DNA from: Chloropicon primus
Lineage: Eukaryota > Chlorophyta > Chloropicophyceae > Chloropicales > Chloropicaceae
Length of the DNA stretch: 64,000 bases
NCBI GenBank assembly: GCA_023205875.1
Contig: CP060755.1
Coordinates: 1,426,001 to 1,490,000, forward strand
Direction: 5' to 3'
This document shows positions 38,814 to 48,775 of this stretch, piece after piece. Position numbers and translations under genes: made by a program. The notes beneath the pieces were generated by a model that worked only from the letters and a program-made list of their open reading frames with translations, searched no databases and was not told the origin of the DNA. The stretch's first letter is position 1; each line of letters opens with the position of its first letter.

Positions 38814-40424
38814 TTAGAGCTCGTCGTGGAACTTGCCTTCGGTCAGAAACTTGTAGTCCCTCCTCTTGGCTTCGAGCTCCCCCTCCTCGCAGGCCACTGG
38901 GGTGGTGAAGTCTGCCGAGTACTCGCATACGCTGGGCTCCCCGACCTTGGTGATCTCGTTCTTCGTGCCGCACAGCAAGTTTACCCTGATGCTCCTGTGA
39001 GGACCGTTCCAGCACTTTGCGCCGTTCGAGAACACGAACGTTTTCTGGTCCTCGCTCAAGCCCTGGTAGGTGCCCAAGCTGGTGTGGTCCTGTTTCGCGG
39101 TGCCAAAGGGGCAGACCTCGTAGGTGTACTTCTCTATGACCTTCTTGAAGCACTGGCCGTAAAAGTTCAAGAACTTGTTGTTCTCGCCGAAATCCAACTG
39201 GATGAGGTCTTTCATCTTCTTGAGCTCGGCCTTCATCTTCTTGAGCTCGTCGGTCTGCTTATTCAGCTCGCTCTGGACCTTATCGAACTCGGACTTCTCG
39301 AAGACGCTCTTCACAATGTCAACGCCCTTTTTAAAGATCGAGAGGAAGGAGTTGTCCCCCTTGCCGCTGTCGCTCTCAATGGTCTCGGTCTCCTTCTGAA
39401 AGGTGTCATAGTCGAAGTCGTCCTCCGCGTCGTTGGCCTTGGCGGGAGCCTCCCAAGGCCCGTCCTCCTCCTCGTCCCAGCTTTCTGGCTTTTTGGGCTC
39501 GCTCCCCTCGGTCTCAGGTTCGCTCGCTCGATCCTCCCCGCCAGACCCGTCCTTCTGCGCGGCGTCGGGGTCCCTGGTCCACCGTGAAGCGATCTTCCTC
39601 CCCACGTCCTCGTCCGTCTCCGTCTCCTCGTCCTCCTCGTATTCCTCTTCCTCCTCGTATTCCTTGTCCTCCTCTTCCTCCTCGTCGTAGTCTTCTCCCT
39701 CCTCGCCGATCAGTTCGCCCTCCTTCTCCTGGGCCCTCTTCTTCTCCTCCTCCTCCAGGAGGGCTTCGTTCAGGACCTTGATCTTCGTCTCGAGCTTCTC
39801 GACGAGGATGGAGGTGGCGTTGATCTTCTTCTCCACGAGGGCCACCTTCTTGGCCGTCTCCTCCTTGTCCACGGTGGTTCTCGACATCATGGCGGTCTTC
39901 TCCTTCAGGCCCTGCTCCATGGCGCGGATCTCCTTCTGGAGCTCCTTCCTGAGCTCGCTCCCCTCCTCCGCGCAAGTGTTCTCGCAGCCCCCGCCTCGCT
40001 CGTCCGAACCGTCGCAACAGTCGCACACGCCATCGTCCACGAACATGCTCGACAGGGTCTTCGGCTTGTGGTGGAGGTTCTGGCAGTAGAAGCTCCCATT
40101 CGCGCACGCGGACGTCCCCGGCTCGTCGCTCCCGTCCTTGCAGTCGCAGTAGTCGTCGTTCAAGGCGCTGGCCTTCACCACCTTTGACCCGTCGAAGCAG
40201 GTAAAGGTGTTCCCCAACACCGCCTCCTTGTACCTCTTCCTCTCCGCGGGCGCTATCCCTCGCGTCACCCCCGGCGTCGTCCCCTCGCCCTCCGCCACGC
40301 CCGCGAGCGCGGCGATCACCGCGAGCACGGAAGCCGCGACCACCGCGGCGGGGAGACCACCCCGCCCTCCCTCGATCCACCCCAGCCCTGATCCACTCCT
40401 TCCGTTCCTCTTCCGCGACGACAT
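38814..40424 (-). CDS. Glucosidase II beta subunit (PRKCSH family)
   Basis: 536-residue ER protein, no intron. N-terminal hydrophobic segment (VVAASVLAVIAALAGVAEG) is a signal peptide or anchor. Then two LDL-receptor-A-like cysteine motifs (NDDYCDCKDGSDEPGTSAC at 89-107; DDGVCDCCDGSDE at 130-142), a coiled coil, a long Glu/Asp stretch, another helical region, and a C-terminal MRH lectin domain (FGTAKQDHTSLGTYQG, GAKCWNGPHRSIRVNLLCG). It ends in HDEL, the ER-retrieval signal. The beta subunit retains and assists the catalytic alpha subunit that trims glucose from N-glycans. Start at MSSRKRNG, just before the signal. Confidence 0.96.
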   Translation of the reverse strand: MSSRKRNGRSGSGLGWIEGGRGGLPAAVVAASVLAVIAALAGVAEGEGTTPGVTRGIAPAERKRYKEAVLGNTFTCFDGSKVVKASALNDDYCDCKDGSDEPGTSACANGSFYCQNLHHKPKTLSSMFVDDGVCDCCDGSDERGGGCENTCAEEGSELRKELQKEIRAMEQGLKEKTAMMSRTTVDKEETAKKVALVEKKINATSILVEKLETKIKVLNEALLEEEEKKRAQEKEGELIGEEGEDYDEEEEEDKEYEEEEEYEEDEETETDEDVGRKIASRWTRDPDAAQKDGSGGEDRASEPETEGSEPKKPESWDEEEDGPWEAPAKANDAEDDFDYDTFQKETETIESDSGKGDNSFLSIFKKGVDIVKSVFEKSEFDKVQSELNKQTDELKKMKAELKKMKDLIQLDFGENNKFLNFYGQCFKKVIEKYTYEVCPFGTAKQDHTSLGTYQGLSEDQKTFVFSNGAKCWNGPHRSIRVNLLCGTKNEITKVGEPSVCEYSADFTTPVACEEGELEAKRRDYKFLTEGKFHDEL

Positions 40425-40860
40425 CTCCCCTCGCGAGAAAGCAATCTCAAAAGCGGGCAGCAAAGGTCCCAAAGATCCAAACAACCCAAACCCTGCGAAC
40501 GAAGACGACCTCCTCCGCCAACGACAAGTGTCCCTCCGGGTCCCACTAGCACGAGCGCGCGCGCTTTGGCTCCAAGCTCTCTCTCTCCTTCAATTCAAGT
40601 TCTCTCTTCTTCTCCGAGAGACGATAGGGGCAGAATTCCGAGGAAAGCAGTTATCGGACGTTATCCGAGGAGCGCAGAGACCGGCGGCTCGTGGGTTTTG
40701 CTGGGGCGGAGACGGGTGCAGCAGCGGGGCGATCGAGGGGGAGGTGAGCGACAGGGGGCCGAGTGCGAGCGGCTTTGGCGATCGATCTCGATCGGTGATC
40801 GATCGGAGGGGGTCGGGCGCCCGAAAGACGAGGGGGCGGGGAAAGGAAGGGGGCGACACC
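40425..40860. other. Divergent spacer rich in CGATCGAT palindromes
   Basis: 436 bp between glucosidase II beta and a kinase gene. Bases 40780-40806 hold overlapping GATCGAT/CGATCG palindromes. The frame is open across it from the kinase side, but the sequence upstream of the kinase ATG at 40861 is low-complexity and not family-like. No separate gene. Confidence 0.45.
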
Positions 40861-42192
40861 ATGGGAGGGAGGGGCCTTGGGGAGGGGGGCTGGGAGTGCG
40901 AGGGGGGCGGTCCTCCTCCGCCGGCGAAGGGGCTTCCGGTCGCGGTGGTCGTGGGGGGCGACCTCGAGGCGCTCTGCAGGGAGCTGGAGGGCGAGGATTG
41001 GGTCGGGGGTGCCGCTCGCGCCGAGCCCGAGGACGTGATCGGGAGTCCCATGGGACTGATCGTGGCCGGTCCGGTGGGCAGCAGGAAGAGGAAGAGGGGG
41101 AGCGGCGAGACCTGCGGGACCCCGGAGGGGTCCGTGGAGAGCGAGTACTCCCTCTTCGTGAGGCGGGCGTCCGTGGAGTGCGATCGGAGCCGCAGATCGT
41201 TCGCCTGGTCCGGTGGGTCCTCCGATCGCACGCACAGCGTCACGGAGCCCTTCTTCGACTTCTCGACGGAGGAGAGGGACTACAAGATCCTGCAGAACAT
41301 AGGGGAGGGGACCTTCGCGACCGTCCACCTCTGCGACTACCCGGACAAGAGCCTTTGCGACTTCGCGGCGATCAAGTGCTCCAAGAGCCCAGAGGATAGG
41401 GAGGAGGCGTGGGAGCCGAACAAGGCGGGCTCCACGTACGGAGGGTGCCAGCCGGGGACCGTCACGTACGAGATCCTGGTGTACTTGAAGCTGTGGAGCG
41501 GGGACGACCCTGTTCCCGGCATTCCCAGCATCTTCGACTACGGCGAGCTCGAGGACCAGCACACGTACATCGCGATGCAGCTCCTGGGACCGAGCTGGGA
41601 GCAGATGATCGAGAACGGGACCGCGGGCAAGGGCTTGATCTCTCGCTACCTGGGCCTGCTGGTGAACTCGCTGGAGAAGATTCACGAGAGCGGCATCGTG
41701 CACTGCGACGTGAAGCCCAAGAACATCCTTGCCAAGGACCTCGTGTGCGTCACCGAGCCGTACCTGCTGGACTTCGGCTTGTCCTTTCACCTGGACACGG
41801 CCCAGAGGGGGGACTGCCGCGAGTTCATAGGCACGGCGGACTACAGCTCAGACGACAGGCTGCTGTCGAGGAGGAGCCCTCTCCCCGTGGACGACATGAT
41901 CAGCCTGGGGTACACGGCTCTCCACGCCTGGCTGGGTGATCTGCCCTGGCGCTGCCCCTCCTCCGCTTACGAGGTCGACTCGCTGAACTCCGACAAGTCG
42001 ACGCCGGGCCTCCAAGAGTTTCAGCGCGAGAGGGCGCTGAAGATGGAGGAGGGCCTCGGCCAGTGGGCGCCCTTCTTCAGAGAGTGGTTCGGGTACTGCG
42101 ACGGTGTCGCGAAGGGCAAAGGCGGCATCTCCTACGGCGAGCTCAGAGACATCATCAGGAGGAACGAGAACAGTCTCGCTCAGAGCGCATGA
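40861..42192 (+). CDS. CK1/VRK-like protein kinase
   Basis: 443 residues, no intron. Kinase domain from about residue 140: Gly-loop IGEGTFATVHL (147-157), ATP-binding Lys172 in AAIKCSK, catalytic loop HCDVKPKN (281-288), DFG at 304-306, and GTADYSSDD in place of the usual APE, which together place it near the CK1/VRK/TTBK group. A 130-residue Gly/Pro/acidic N-terminal extension includes GSRKRKRGSGE, a possible nuclear signal. All catalytic residues are present, so it should be active. Substrate and pathway are not evident. Confidence 0.88.
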   Translation: MGGRGLGEGGWECEGGGPPPPAKGLPVAVVVGGDLEALCRELEGEDWVGGAARAEPEDVIGSPMGLIVAGPVGSRKRKRGSGETCGTPEGSVESEYSLFVRRASVECDRSRRSFAWSGGSSDRTHSVTEPFFDFSTEERDYKILQNIGEGTFATVHLCDYPDKSLCDFAAIKCSKSPEDREEAWEPNKAGSTYGGCQPGTVTYEILVYLKLWSGDDPVPGIPSIFDYGELEDQHTYIAMQLLGPSWEQMIENGTAGKGLISRYLGLLVNSLEKIHESGIVHCDVKPKNILAKDLVCVTEPYLLDFGLSFHLDTAQRGDCREFIGTADYSSDDRLLSRRSPLPVDDMISLGYTALHAWLGDLPWRCPSSAYEVDSLNSDKSTPGLQEFQRERALKMEEGLGQWAPFFREWFGYCDGVAKGKGGISYGELRDIIRRNENSLAQSA

Positions 42193-42233
42193 GACCCTCC
42201 TCCGATTCGGGTGGATTAAAAATTCTTATAATT

Positions 42234-44303
42234 CTATATTCTCTCCAGGGGCTCCATCCCGAGGATCGCAAAGCACTTCCTCATGACCTTGAGGGTGGCC
42301 TCGCACATCAGAATCCTGCTGGCTTCTTCCTCGCTCCCGATCACTTTGCACTCGCTGTAAAAGTCAGTGAACTTCGACGTCAAGCCGTAGAGGTAGTCGC
42401 AAAGTCGGTTGGGAGCGAGATCCTCCACGGTGCTCTCGACGGCCTCTGGGAACTGGCAGATGGTGCTCAAAAGCGCCCTCTCCGGCTCGCAAGTGACTCT
42501 GATCTTGCTGGCGTCCCCCGCGTCAGATCCCGGATTCGCGACTCTGGCCTTGGAGAGGATCGAGCAAACCCTTGCATGGGCGTACTGAAGGTAGACGGCC
42601 GTGTTCCCCTTGAGATCGAGCATCCGATCAAAGGAGAACTCGTAGTTGGACGACTTGTTCTGTTTCAGGTCGGCGTACTTGATGGCAGAGTATCCCATCT
42701 GCTGGGCGATCTCCTCGAGCTTCTCCTCGTCCTCCGCAAACTCGTACTCCCTTTGAACGAGCTGCTCCTTGCACCTGCTCACCGCCTCGTCCAACAGGTC
42801 CGCTAGCTTGATCACGTCCCCCGACCTCGTCCTCAGCCTCTTCCCGTCCTCCCCAAGGACCAGGCCGAATCCCACGTGGTCCACCTTTGGGTACGACGAG
42901 GCCTCGTCCGTGATCCAGCCGCACTTCCTTGCGGCGGAGAAGACCCCCTTGAAGTGCTGGGACTGCCCACTGTCCGTCACGTAAATGATCCAGTCGGCGC
43001 TCTCGTCCGTGAGCCTCTGCCTCAGCGCGGCCAAGTCCGTCGTGGCGTACCCGAAACCTCCGTCAGACTTCTGGATGATCAGGGGGGGGGCCTCGCTGCC
43101 CCCCACAAAGATGCAGATGGCCCCGTCCGACAGCTCGGCAACTCCGCTCCCCCTCAGCTCCTCCACGAGATCCTTGAGGAGCGGGTTATAGAAAGACTCC
43201 CCCCTCTCCTCGATCTCGATGTCCAACCTGTCGTAGATCTTGTTGAACTCCTTCCTGCTCGCGTCGCAGATCTTGCCCCATCTTCCCAGGCTCTCCTCAG
43301 ACCCGCTCTGAAGCTTCACGACAGCCTGCTGCGCCCTCTTCTTGAAGTCCCCCTCCGCGTCGAACCTGGCCTTGGAGTCCTTGTAGAGCTGCTGCAGGTC
43401 GCCCACAGACGCGTCGAAAGGGACCCCCTCCTCCTCCATGTGCTGGATGAGCATCCCGAACTGCGTGCCCCAGTCCCCCACGTGGTTCAGCCTCTTCACC
43501 TCCACCCCCGTGAACTCCAAGGCCCTCGCGAGGGTGTCCCCGATGATCGTGGACCTCAAGTGGCCCACGTGCATCTCCTTGGCCACGTTTGGGGACGAGA
43601 AGTCGAGGACCGCCCGGGCGCAGCACGGCTCGGGGGCCCACGCGTCCACCGCCGCCTCGCCGGCAAAGAGGGTGCCCACCCTCCTCTCGAGGAAAGCATC
43701 CTTCAGCCGAAGGTTGAGGAAGCCGGGTCCCGCCACGCTGACGTCCTCCAGGATCTCGTTCGGGGGGATCGAGGCCATGATGGCCTCCGCCACGGCCCGA
43801 GGATTCCCAGGGCCCCCCTCCCTCCCCTTCACCTTGGCGAAGAGGGGCATCGCATTGTTGCACTGGTAGTCGCAAGCGAACTTCGGGTTCGCCGTGGGGG
43901 CCACGAGGACGTCCCGGCCCCACTGCGCCTCGTCGCCCTCGCTCGGGAACGCTGCCGCGAGGGCCGACGCCAGGAGGCTCTCCAGCTCCTTCTTCGCCCC
44001 CAGCACCCTCTCCGTGCCCCCATCGGTCGCGGACGACGCCAGCCGCGACGACGTCACGGCGAAGGCCCGAAGATCTCCCCCTCGAAGCCTCCCCAGCAGG
44101 AAGCTCCTCTCCCAGGGCAGCAGCCCTGCAGCAGCAGCAGCTCGAGGCCCTCGAGGACTCAAAGTCGCCTGCCTCACCAGAGTCTTCCTCGGCCTCGTTC
44201 CCGTCGTCGTCGCAGTCCCGCACATGCTCCTCGTCACCCTCCTCCCCATCTCCCCCCCGAAGAGGCTCGTGAACCTCCGCGGACAAGTGAACCTCCTCTC
44301 CAT
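42234..44303 (-). CDS. Arginyl-tRNA synthetase, organelle or dual-targeted
   Basis: Class-I aminoacyl-tRNA synthetase charging tRNA-Arg; 689 residues, no intron. About 110 N-terminal residues are Arg/Ser/Thr/Ala-rich and lack the tRNA-binding domain, as expected of a transit peptide. Then the ArgRS-specific N-terminal domain (YQCNNAMPLFAKVKG), the HIGH-equivalent HVGH in NVAKEMHVGHLRSTIIGD, LNHVGDWGTQFGMLI, the KMSKS-region GEDGKRLRTRSGDVI, and the anticodon-binding domain with YLQYAHARVCSI. It ends MEPLERI where most ArgRS end in a Met-rich variant of this tail. Plant ArgRS are typically shared by cytosol, plastid and mitochondrion; start choice affects targeting. Confidence 0.97.
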   Translation of the reverse strand: MERRFTCPRRFTSLFGGEMGRRVTRSMCGTATTTGTRPRKTLVRQATLSPRGPRAAAAAGLLPWERSFLLGRLRGGDLRAFAVTSSRLASSATDGGTERVLGAKKELESLLASALAAAFPSEGDEAQWGRDVLVAPTANPKFACDYQCNNAMPLFAKVKGREGGPGNPRAVAEAIMASIPPNEILEDVSVAGPGFLNLRLKDAFLERRVGTLFAGEAAVDAWAPEPCCARAVLDFSSPNVAKEMHVGHLRSTIIGDTLARALEFTGVEVKRLNHVGDWGTQFGMLIQHMEEEGVPFDASVGDLQQLYKDSKARFDAEGDFKKRAQQAVVKLQSGSEESLGRWGKICDASRKEFNKIYDRLDIEIEERGESFYNPLLKDLVEELRGSGVAELSDGAICIFVGGSEAPPLIIQKSDGGFGYATTDLAALRQRLTDESADWIIYVTDSGQSQHFKGVFSAARKCGWITDEASSYPKVDHVGFGLVLGEDGKRLRTRSGDVIKLADLLDEAVSRCKEQLVQREYEFAEDEEKLEEIAQQMGYSAIKYADLKQNKSSNYEFSFDRMLDLKGNTAVYLQYAHARVCSILSKARVANPGSDAGDASKIRVTCEPERALLSTICQFPEAVESTVEDLAPNRLCDYLYGLTSKFTDFYSECKVIGSEEEASRILMCEATLKVMRKCFAILGMEPLERI

Positions 44304-44716
44304 CTCTCCCCCCACGCCAAACGCAGAGAGAGCACGCGAAACGAAACGAGTGCAGCAGGCCGCAGTCACAAGGCTTCGAAACGCAATGGGGCGATGAGGT
44401 GAGCGTCCGATGCGCACGCAACCCGTATCGAAGGCGCACCCCTTGCCCCCGGACAAGGAATACAACAACACCCCCACCAACAACCTATCCCTCCTGCTCT
44501 TATCTCTTTCGCCTCCCTTTTTTCCATTCTAAGTGCATGGAGGTTTTCGGTTTTGGTGTAACGGTTTTAGCCAATGAGGTCCAAGCGCAAAAAATCCAAA
44601 TTGACGGAGGGGAGAGAGAGAAGAGAGCTCGAGGTTTTGTTTTGTTCGAACGCGACAACGACACCTTACCCGAGAGACCTGAGAGGTGACGTGAGGATAG
44701 AACAACGGAGGAGACC
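44304..44716. other. Divergent spacer between ArgRS and CURT1
   Basis: 413 bp; AT-richer from about 44515 to 44600 than its surroundings, probably the core promoter for CURT1. No gene is recognised. Confidence 0.45.
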
Positions 44717-45416
44717 ATGGCGTACAGCATGAAGATCGTGAGCAACAAGGCGAGCGCGTCGGCGGTGACCGTCGCCAGGAGGGCTGGATTGGCGAAGAGG
44801 ACTGCCGCGGTGTCCTCGAGATCGAACCAGGTCGCTGGACTCAGGAGGCTCAACAAGGTAGGTTACGGGTTGGCGGGGTCCCTGGGGCGCGCGCGCGCGG
44901 GGCCCCTGGTCCGATGGGGCGGGCGTCGCCTCGGATCGCCCTCCGCGGAGTCCCGCGAGCTCCCGCCGCGCTCCCCAGGGAACTTTGAGAACTTTGAGAT
45001 CATCGGATGAAACGCAGTAGAGACCGAGGGAGACATTTCGCGCGCACGTTTCACACGCTTGGCTGACTTTGCTCTCTTCTTGTTCCCAGGAGCCTGCCCG
45101 CCCCACCAGCGTCGTCGCTCGCTCCGGAATCGACACCGACGAGATCTTGTCCACCGTGACCGAGAAGTGGGAGTCCGTTGACAACAAGCCTCAGGCCGTT
45201 CTGTACGCCGGAGGTGCCGTCGTGGCCCTCGTCGTCGTGAACTCCATCGTCGGGGCTGTCAACGGCTTGCCTCTCTTGCCAAAGGCCTTCGAGCTCGTGG
45301 GACTGGGGTACTCTGCCTGGTTCACCTACAAGTACCTTCTCTTCAAGGATAGCCGCGCCGAGTTGGCCGCCGATATCGACGAGCTCAAGTCCAAGGTCAC
45401 CGGAGGAAGCGAGTAA
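44717..45416 (+). CDS. CURT1/CAAD thylakoid membrane-curvature protein
   Basis: 155 residues, two exons (44717-44857 and 45090-45416, phase 0). Exon 1 encodes a typical plastid transit peptide rich in Ala, Ser, Lys and Arg with no acids. Exon 2 carries the CAAD domain: DEILSTVTEKWESVDNKPQ, two transmembrane helices (AVLYAGGAVVALVVVNSIV and the FELVGLGYSAWFTYKYLL segment) and the amphipathic tail DSRAELAADIDELKSKV. CURT1 proteins oligomerise to bend grana margins. The gene confirms a photosynthetic host. The intron starts GTAGGT, slightly unusual, and ends in a TTGTTCCCAG acceptor. Confidence 0.94.
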
Positions 45417-45665
45417 ATCAAATCGCCGCTTGCGACGAACCCAACCAAGAACTCTATAGAACCTTTTTTTTAATTGATAGTAACTTGTCTTTCAGGAAAA
45501 ACCTGGATTACACACGCGCAATGCGGTGGGAGTCCCACAACAGCGTAGCGTTGGGGTCAGCCCGTGCGCGAAGAGAACCGATTCGTCCGATATATACGTA
45601 TACATACAATCCAACAAGTCTCTTTGGAACAAAGGACTGCTGGAACTCTCTCTCCCTCTTTCTCG

Positions 45666-48371
45666 TCAGAGAACTTCGATTTTGGGCAAGACTTTGTTGT
45701 ACATCTGCTCGAGCTCGTGGAGACCCTGCGCGGCCAATATCCGGCACTCTTCATCCGAGTCGTGCTTCGCGAGGGATATCAGCACGTCGTGCAACCTCTC
45801 GTAGTTCAAGGCGCTCCCGTCGTCGTAGGTCCCGATGAGGAAGCTCGGAACACTGCTGAGAACGCCCCTGACGGCCTGCACGGCACTCTTCCTCACAAAG
45901 GCCTCCCTGTGGTACAACACCCGGGTGCCCTCCACGAACTCAAAGAGCAGGAACCCGAGCTCGATGGCTTGCTGCGTCGCCCCAGCGCAAGCTAGGAAGG
46001 TGTACGAGGTCTGCAAAATCTTCCCAAGCAAAACAAAATCTCTTTCCACCATATCGAGCCCCTCCCCCTTGTGGTCGTACTTGCTGAGGAGAGGGAGCAT
46101 GAAGGCGTGCGCGACCTGCGCAAACTCGTTGCCAACCAGCGCATACTGGGGGCTCTCCTTCCTCGAAAGGCTGATTGGGGCAAAGATTCTGGTCTTGCCG
46201 CCCGTCTCCTCGGAGAGCCCGGGTGCTTTCTCTTCGATTGAATCGGCGCGAGGTGAGCTTCGCGAGGACCCTTCGGCGGGCCCCGAACCGGATAACTGGA
46301 GGGCGCTCTCTTTGAGGGCGTCCAAAATCATCAATCTCTGGCTCACCCCCAGGTGGACCGAGTAAAAGTTGTTGATGAGAATCCCGGACGTCTCCACCGG
46401 GGCCTTCACGAGAAGGGCGATGATTCCTTTGAGCTTGCACTCCAGGGGAGTCAGGCCTTCTCTGACATCCTCCTTCATAAACTCTTCAGGTATGTTTGCG
46501 TACAACAAAGCATTCGTCAAGTCGTTCAAGTACGAGGTGACGCTGCTGTCCAGCTGGGAGATCAACCTTTCACAATGCATGAGCACAAACTCAAAGCGCT
46601 CGTGATCATCAGACTTGCGCAGAGCCTTGATGAAGGACCCCAGAGTGCTGGGCAGCTTTGCGTTGACGTCCACGTCGTCGTCCGACATATCGTACGCCTC
46701 CAAGGAGGACTCATCGTCGCTGTCACTCTCCGAGGAGCTCTCATCGGACAGCGCCAGAACCTCGCACTCCTCAATGAGGCACACTGTCCCATACGACACA
46801 GCCGCGTTGATGTCTTTGGTGTGGCTCTCGCCTTCAATCTTGTCCGTGTACTTCTCAACCACCTCGTCGGCCCCCTTGGACGATTCGTGTTTTGTGGCTC
46901 GTGCCAAGTCCTCTCTCAAGGACTGCTCAAAGTCCACACTGGAATCAAATTCCAGTGGTCTGTTCGGGTCCAAAGTGAAGGAGAGCGCCTTTGCTACTGC
47001 CATACCATGGCTTCGAATCGACACGTTTACGTTCGAAAGCCGAGAGCTGATTCCCTTGAGGATCTCGGGAACGGAGGGGTATTCCCCCTCCAACTTGTCT
47101 TTGTCCGTGAGCTTGAGGCCTTCAATGATAATCGTGCTCAAGCTCGCTTGGTGACCGAGAGGGAGGACCCCGCTGGATTCCTCCTTGGACCACATCACAG
47201 ATGTTCTGTAGATCAGTTCTTCTACGGAAAGGTGTCCTATTCCGCCTCGCTTTTCGGTATCCGAGGCCCCTTGGCTCAGGAATCCGAGGACAAGCCTGAG
47301 GTATCCCAGGGGCAGGGCCCGCTTCAGCAAAATTCTGTCCAACAAAACGATCTTCAGATCAGAGGACGCCCCCAAGCTATTGCCGAAGCAGAGTCTCAAG
47401 GTCCTTGGCGTTTCCCGAGCCTTTGTATCCCCCTCGCTCTCCAGGAGCAGTAACGAATGAAAGAGGTGCTCCATGGCGTACAAATCTTTCATGTGAGGCA
47501 TGGACTTGTCCCACAGGATCGTTGCAACGTACTTTTGACTCAGATCCCCCTGTTCCAGACGACTGGCGTAAGCGTGAGCGGCTTGAGCGACCATGTGCGC
47601 AAATCCACGCCTGCAGAATCCTTTGATGAGGGTCGCAAGATAAACGAAAACAGTCTCCTCGTTCCTTTCAGCGTCTCTCACGACTCGTTTGCTCGACGCT
47701 CGCAGCGTTTTTGAGAGGAGAGTCGCCACACACTGCTCCTGGGCATCCGTCCTGTCTGGTATGGACGCGACCAGGGCTGCCACCTCCTTGGCGTCCTTCC
47801 TCGCACAACAGTCAAGCTCCGCCAGAAGGATCTCAACCCCATCACCGTGCACGAACAGCCTTTCCAAGATTGACTTGGCGGCCTCCCTTGATATCTTGAC
47901 GACCTCGTGCGCCAGCTCCCCGCTCCTTGACTCGGCTTGCTCGCTTGGACCCCTGGTCGACTTGCCCACGAGGAACTTGAGTAGCTGGACTTTCGGCCCG
48001 CTGTCAAAGTAGCTGTAAAACAGCTCCTCCTTCTCTTCCGTAGAAAAGAGGGCCAGCCAGTTCGGTCCAACGAAACTCAGGAGGACTTCTCCCAGACACA
48101 GGTACAACCCGAGCCTCTTCCTCATGAACGCCGCATGCCAGGAGTCGCCCCCACCAGGCAACTCCCTCGTCGCTTCATCCAAGTCTGGCCAGTCCTGCAA
48201 ATCGGGATCCTCGGGGCGCAGTCTCCCAGAGTTCAAGCGCCGGGCGATCCGCAAGAGTTCCTTGAGCCTCGCCACGTTGCGACAACTCAACACCTCCTTC
48301 CCAAGCAGATGCACCAGTCGAGCTACCTTGTGCTCGACCATGGCAGCAGGGATGTCCTCCACCATGGTCAC
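45666..48371 (-). CDS. TEL2/TELO2, TTT-complex subunit
   Basis: 901 residues, no intron, all-helical. The C-terminal domain has LHDVLISLAKHDSDEECRILAAQGLHELE and FVEGTRVLYHREAFVRKSAVQAVRGVL, matching the TEL2 C-terminal module; the whole length fits TELO2. TEL2, with TTI1 and TTI2, helps HSP90 and the R2TP complex mature PIKK kinases (TOR, ATM, ATR). An acidic linker contains DSDDE (residues 550-554), the CK2-type site through which human TEL2 docks on PIH1D1 of R2TP, plus YDMSDDDVD. The gene converges with CURT1 (249 bp). Confidence 0.92.
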   Translation of the reverse strand: MTMVEDIPAAMVEHKVARLVHLLGKEVLSCRNVARLKELLRIARRLNSGRLRPEDPDLQDWPDLDEATRELPGGGDSWHAAFMRKRLGLYLCLGEVLLSFVGPNWLALFSTEEKEELFYSYFDSGPKVQLLKFLVGKSTRGPSEQAESRSGELAHEVVKISREAAKSILERLFVHGDGVEILLAELDCCARKDAKEVAALVASIPDRTDAQEQCVATLLSKTLRASSKRVVRDAERNEETVFVYLATLIKGFCRRGFAHMVAQAAHAYASRLEQGDLSQKYVATILWDKSMPHMKDLYAMEHLFHSLLLLESEGDTKARETPRTLRLCFGNSLGASSDLKIVLLDRILLKRALPLGYLRLVLGFLSQGASDTEKRGGIGHLSVEELIYRTSVMWSKEESSGVLPLGHQASLSTIIIEGLKLTDKDKLEGEYPSVPEILKGISSRLSNVNVSIRSHGMAVAKALSFTLDPNRPLEFDSSVDFEQSLREDLARATKHESSKGADEVVEKYTDKIEGESHTKDINAAVSYGTVCLIEECEVLALSDESSSESDSDDESSLEAYDMSDDDVDVNAKLPSTLGSFIKALRKSDDHERFEFVLMHCERLISQLDSSVTSYLNDLTNALLYANIPEEFMKEDVREGLTPLECKLKGIIALLVKAPVETSGILINNFYSVHLGVSQRLMILDALKESALQLSGSGPAEGSSRSSPRADSIEEKAPGLSEETGGKTRIFAPISLSRKESPQYALVGNEFAQVAHAFMLPLLSKYDHKGEGLDMVERDFVLLGKILQTSYTFLACAGATQQAIELGFLLFEFVEGTRVLYHREAFVRKSAVQAVRGVLSSVPSFLIGTYDDGSALNYERLHDVLISLAKHDSDEECRILAAQGLHELEQMYNKVLPKIEVL

Positions 48372-48775
48372 CGTCCCTCTACACGGATCGGTCAGCCTCG
48401 CGCCACCGAGTCACAAAGCACACGAACTAACTGCGTCGCCTCGTCTTCCCTCGCCTTCCCCCCGTCAACTCAACTCTCGTCCATCTCTGTCCTTTCCCGC
48501 CATCGCCCCGATCGGCATGGAGCTGAAGCTCAGAGCTTTCTGTCGGGTCTGATACGGAATCAATGGAGCTTCGCGGGAGTTGGGAGTCGGGCGGAGGCTG
48601 TGGACGTGCCTCGCGTGGTTGGTAGCTGGTCCCTCCGTGTGCGTGGCGCGGTCCTCGCGAAGCGAAACAATATGACGACGGACCTGAGCGTCGTCGAAAG
48701 TCTTCCGGGGACGACGGTGCCCGAGGAGTAGAGCAGCGTTGGTTGGTGTGTGCGGGGCAGGGGGAGGGTTGGGTG
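48372..48775. promoter_or_regulatory. Divergent spacer with a short upstream ORF
   Basis: 404 bp between TEL2 and CNOT11. A 19-codon upstream ORF (48672-48731, starting MTTDLSVVES) ends 44 bp before the CNOT11 ATG, in another frame. If it lies in the CNOT11 leader it could reduce translation of the main frame; the transcript start is unknown. Confidence 0.35.

Noticed and set aside
40207-40860. N-terminal extension of the kinase frame
   Set aside because: The frame is open upstream of 40861 but overlaps the divergent glucosidase II beta gene and is low complexity; the kinase is complete without it.
42876-44402. 508-codon plus-strand frame over ArgRS
   Set aside because: Antisense to the ArgRS coding frame; Arg/His/Leu/Pro-rich with no motif.
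45417-45665. Possible hairpin GTGGGAGTCCCAC in the CURT1-TEL2 gap
   Set aside because: A short palindrome with no further structure or family; probably chance in the convergent 3' region.
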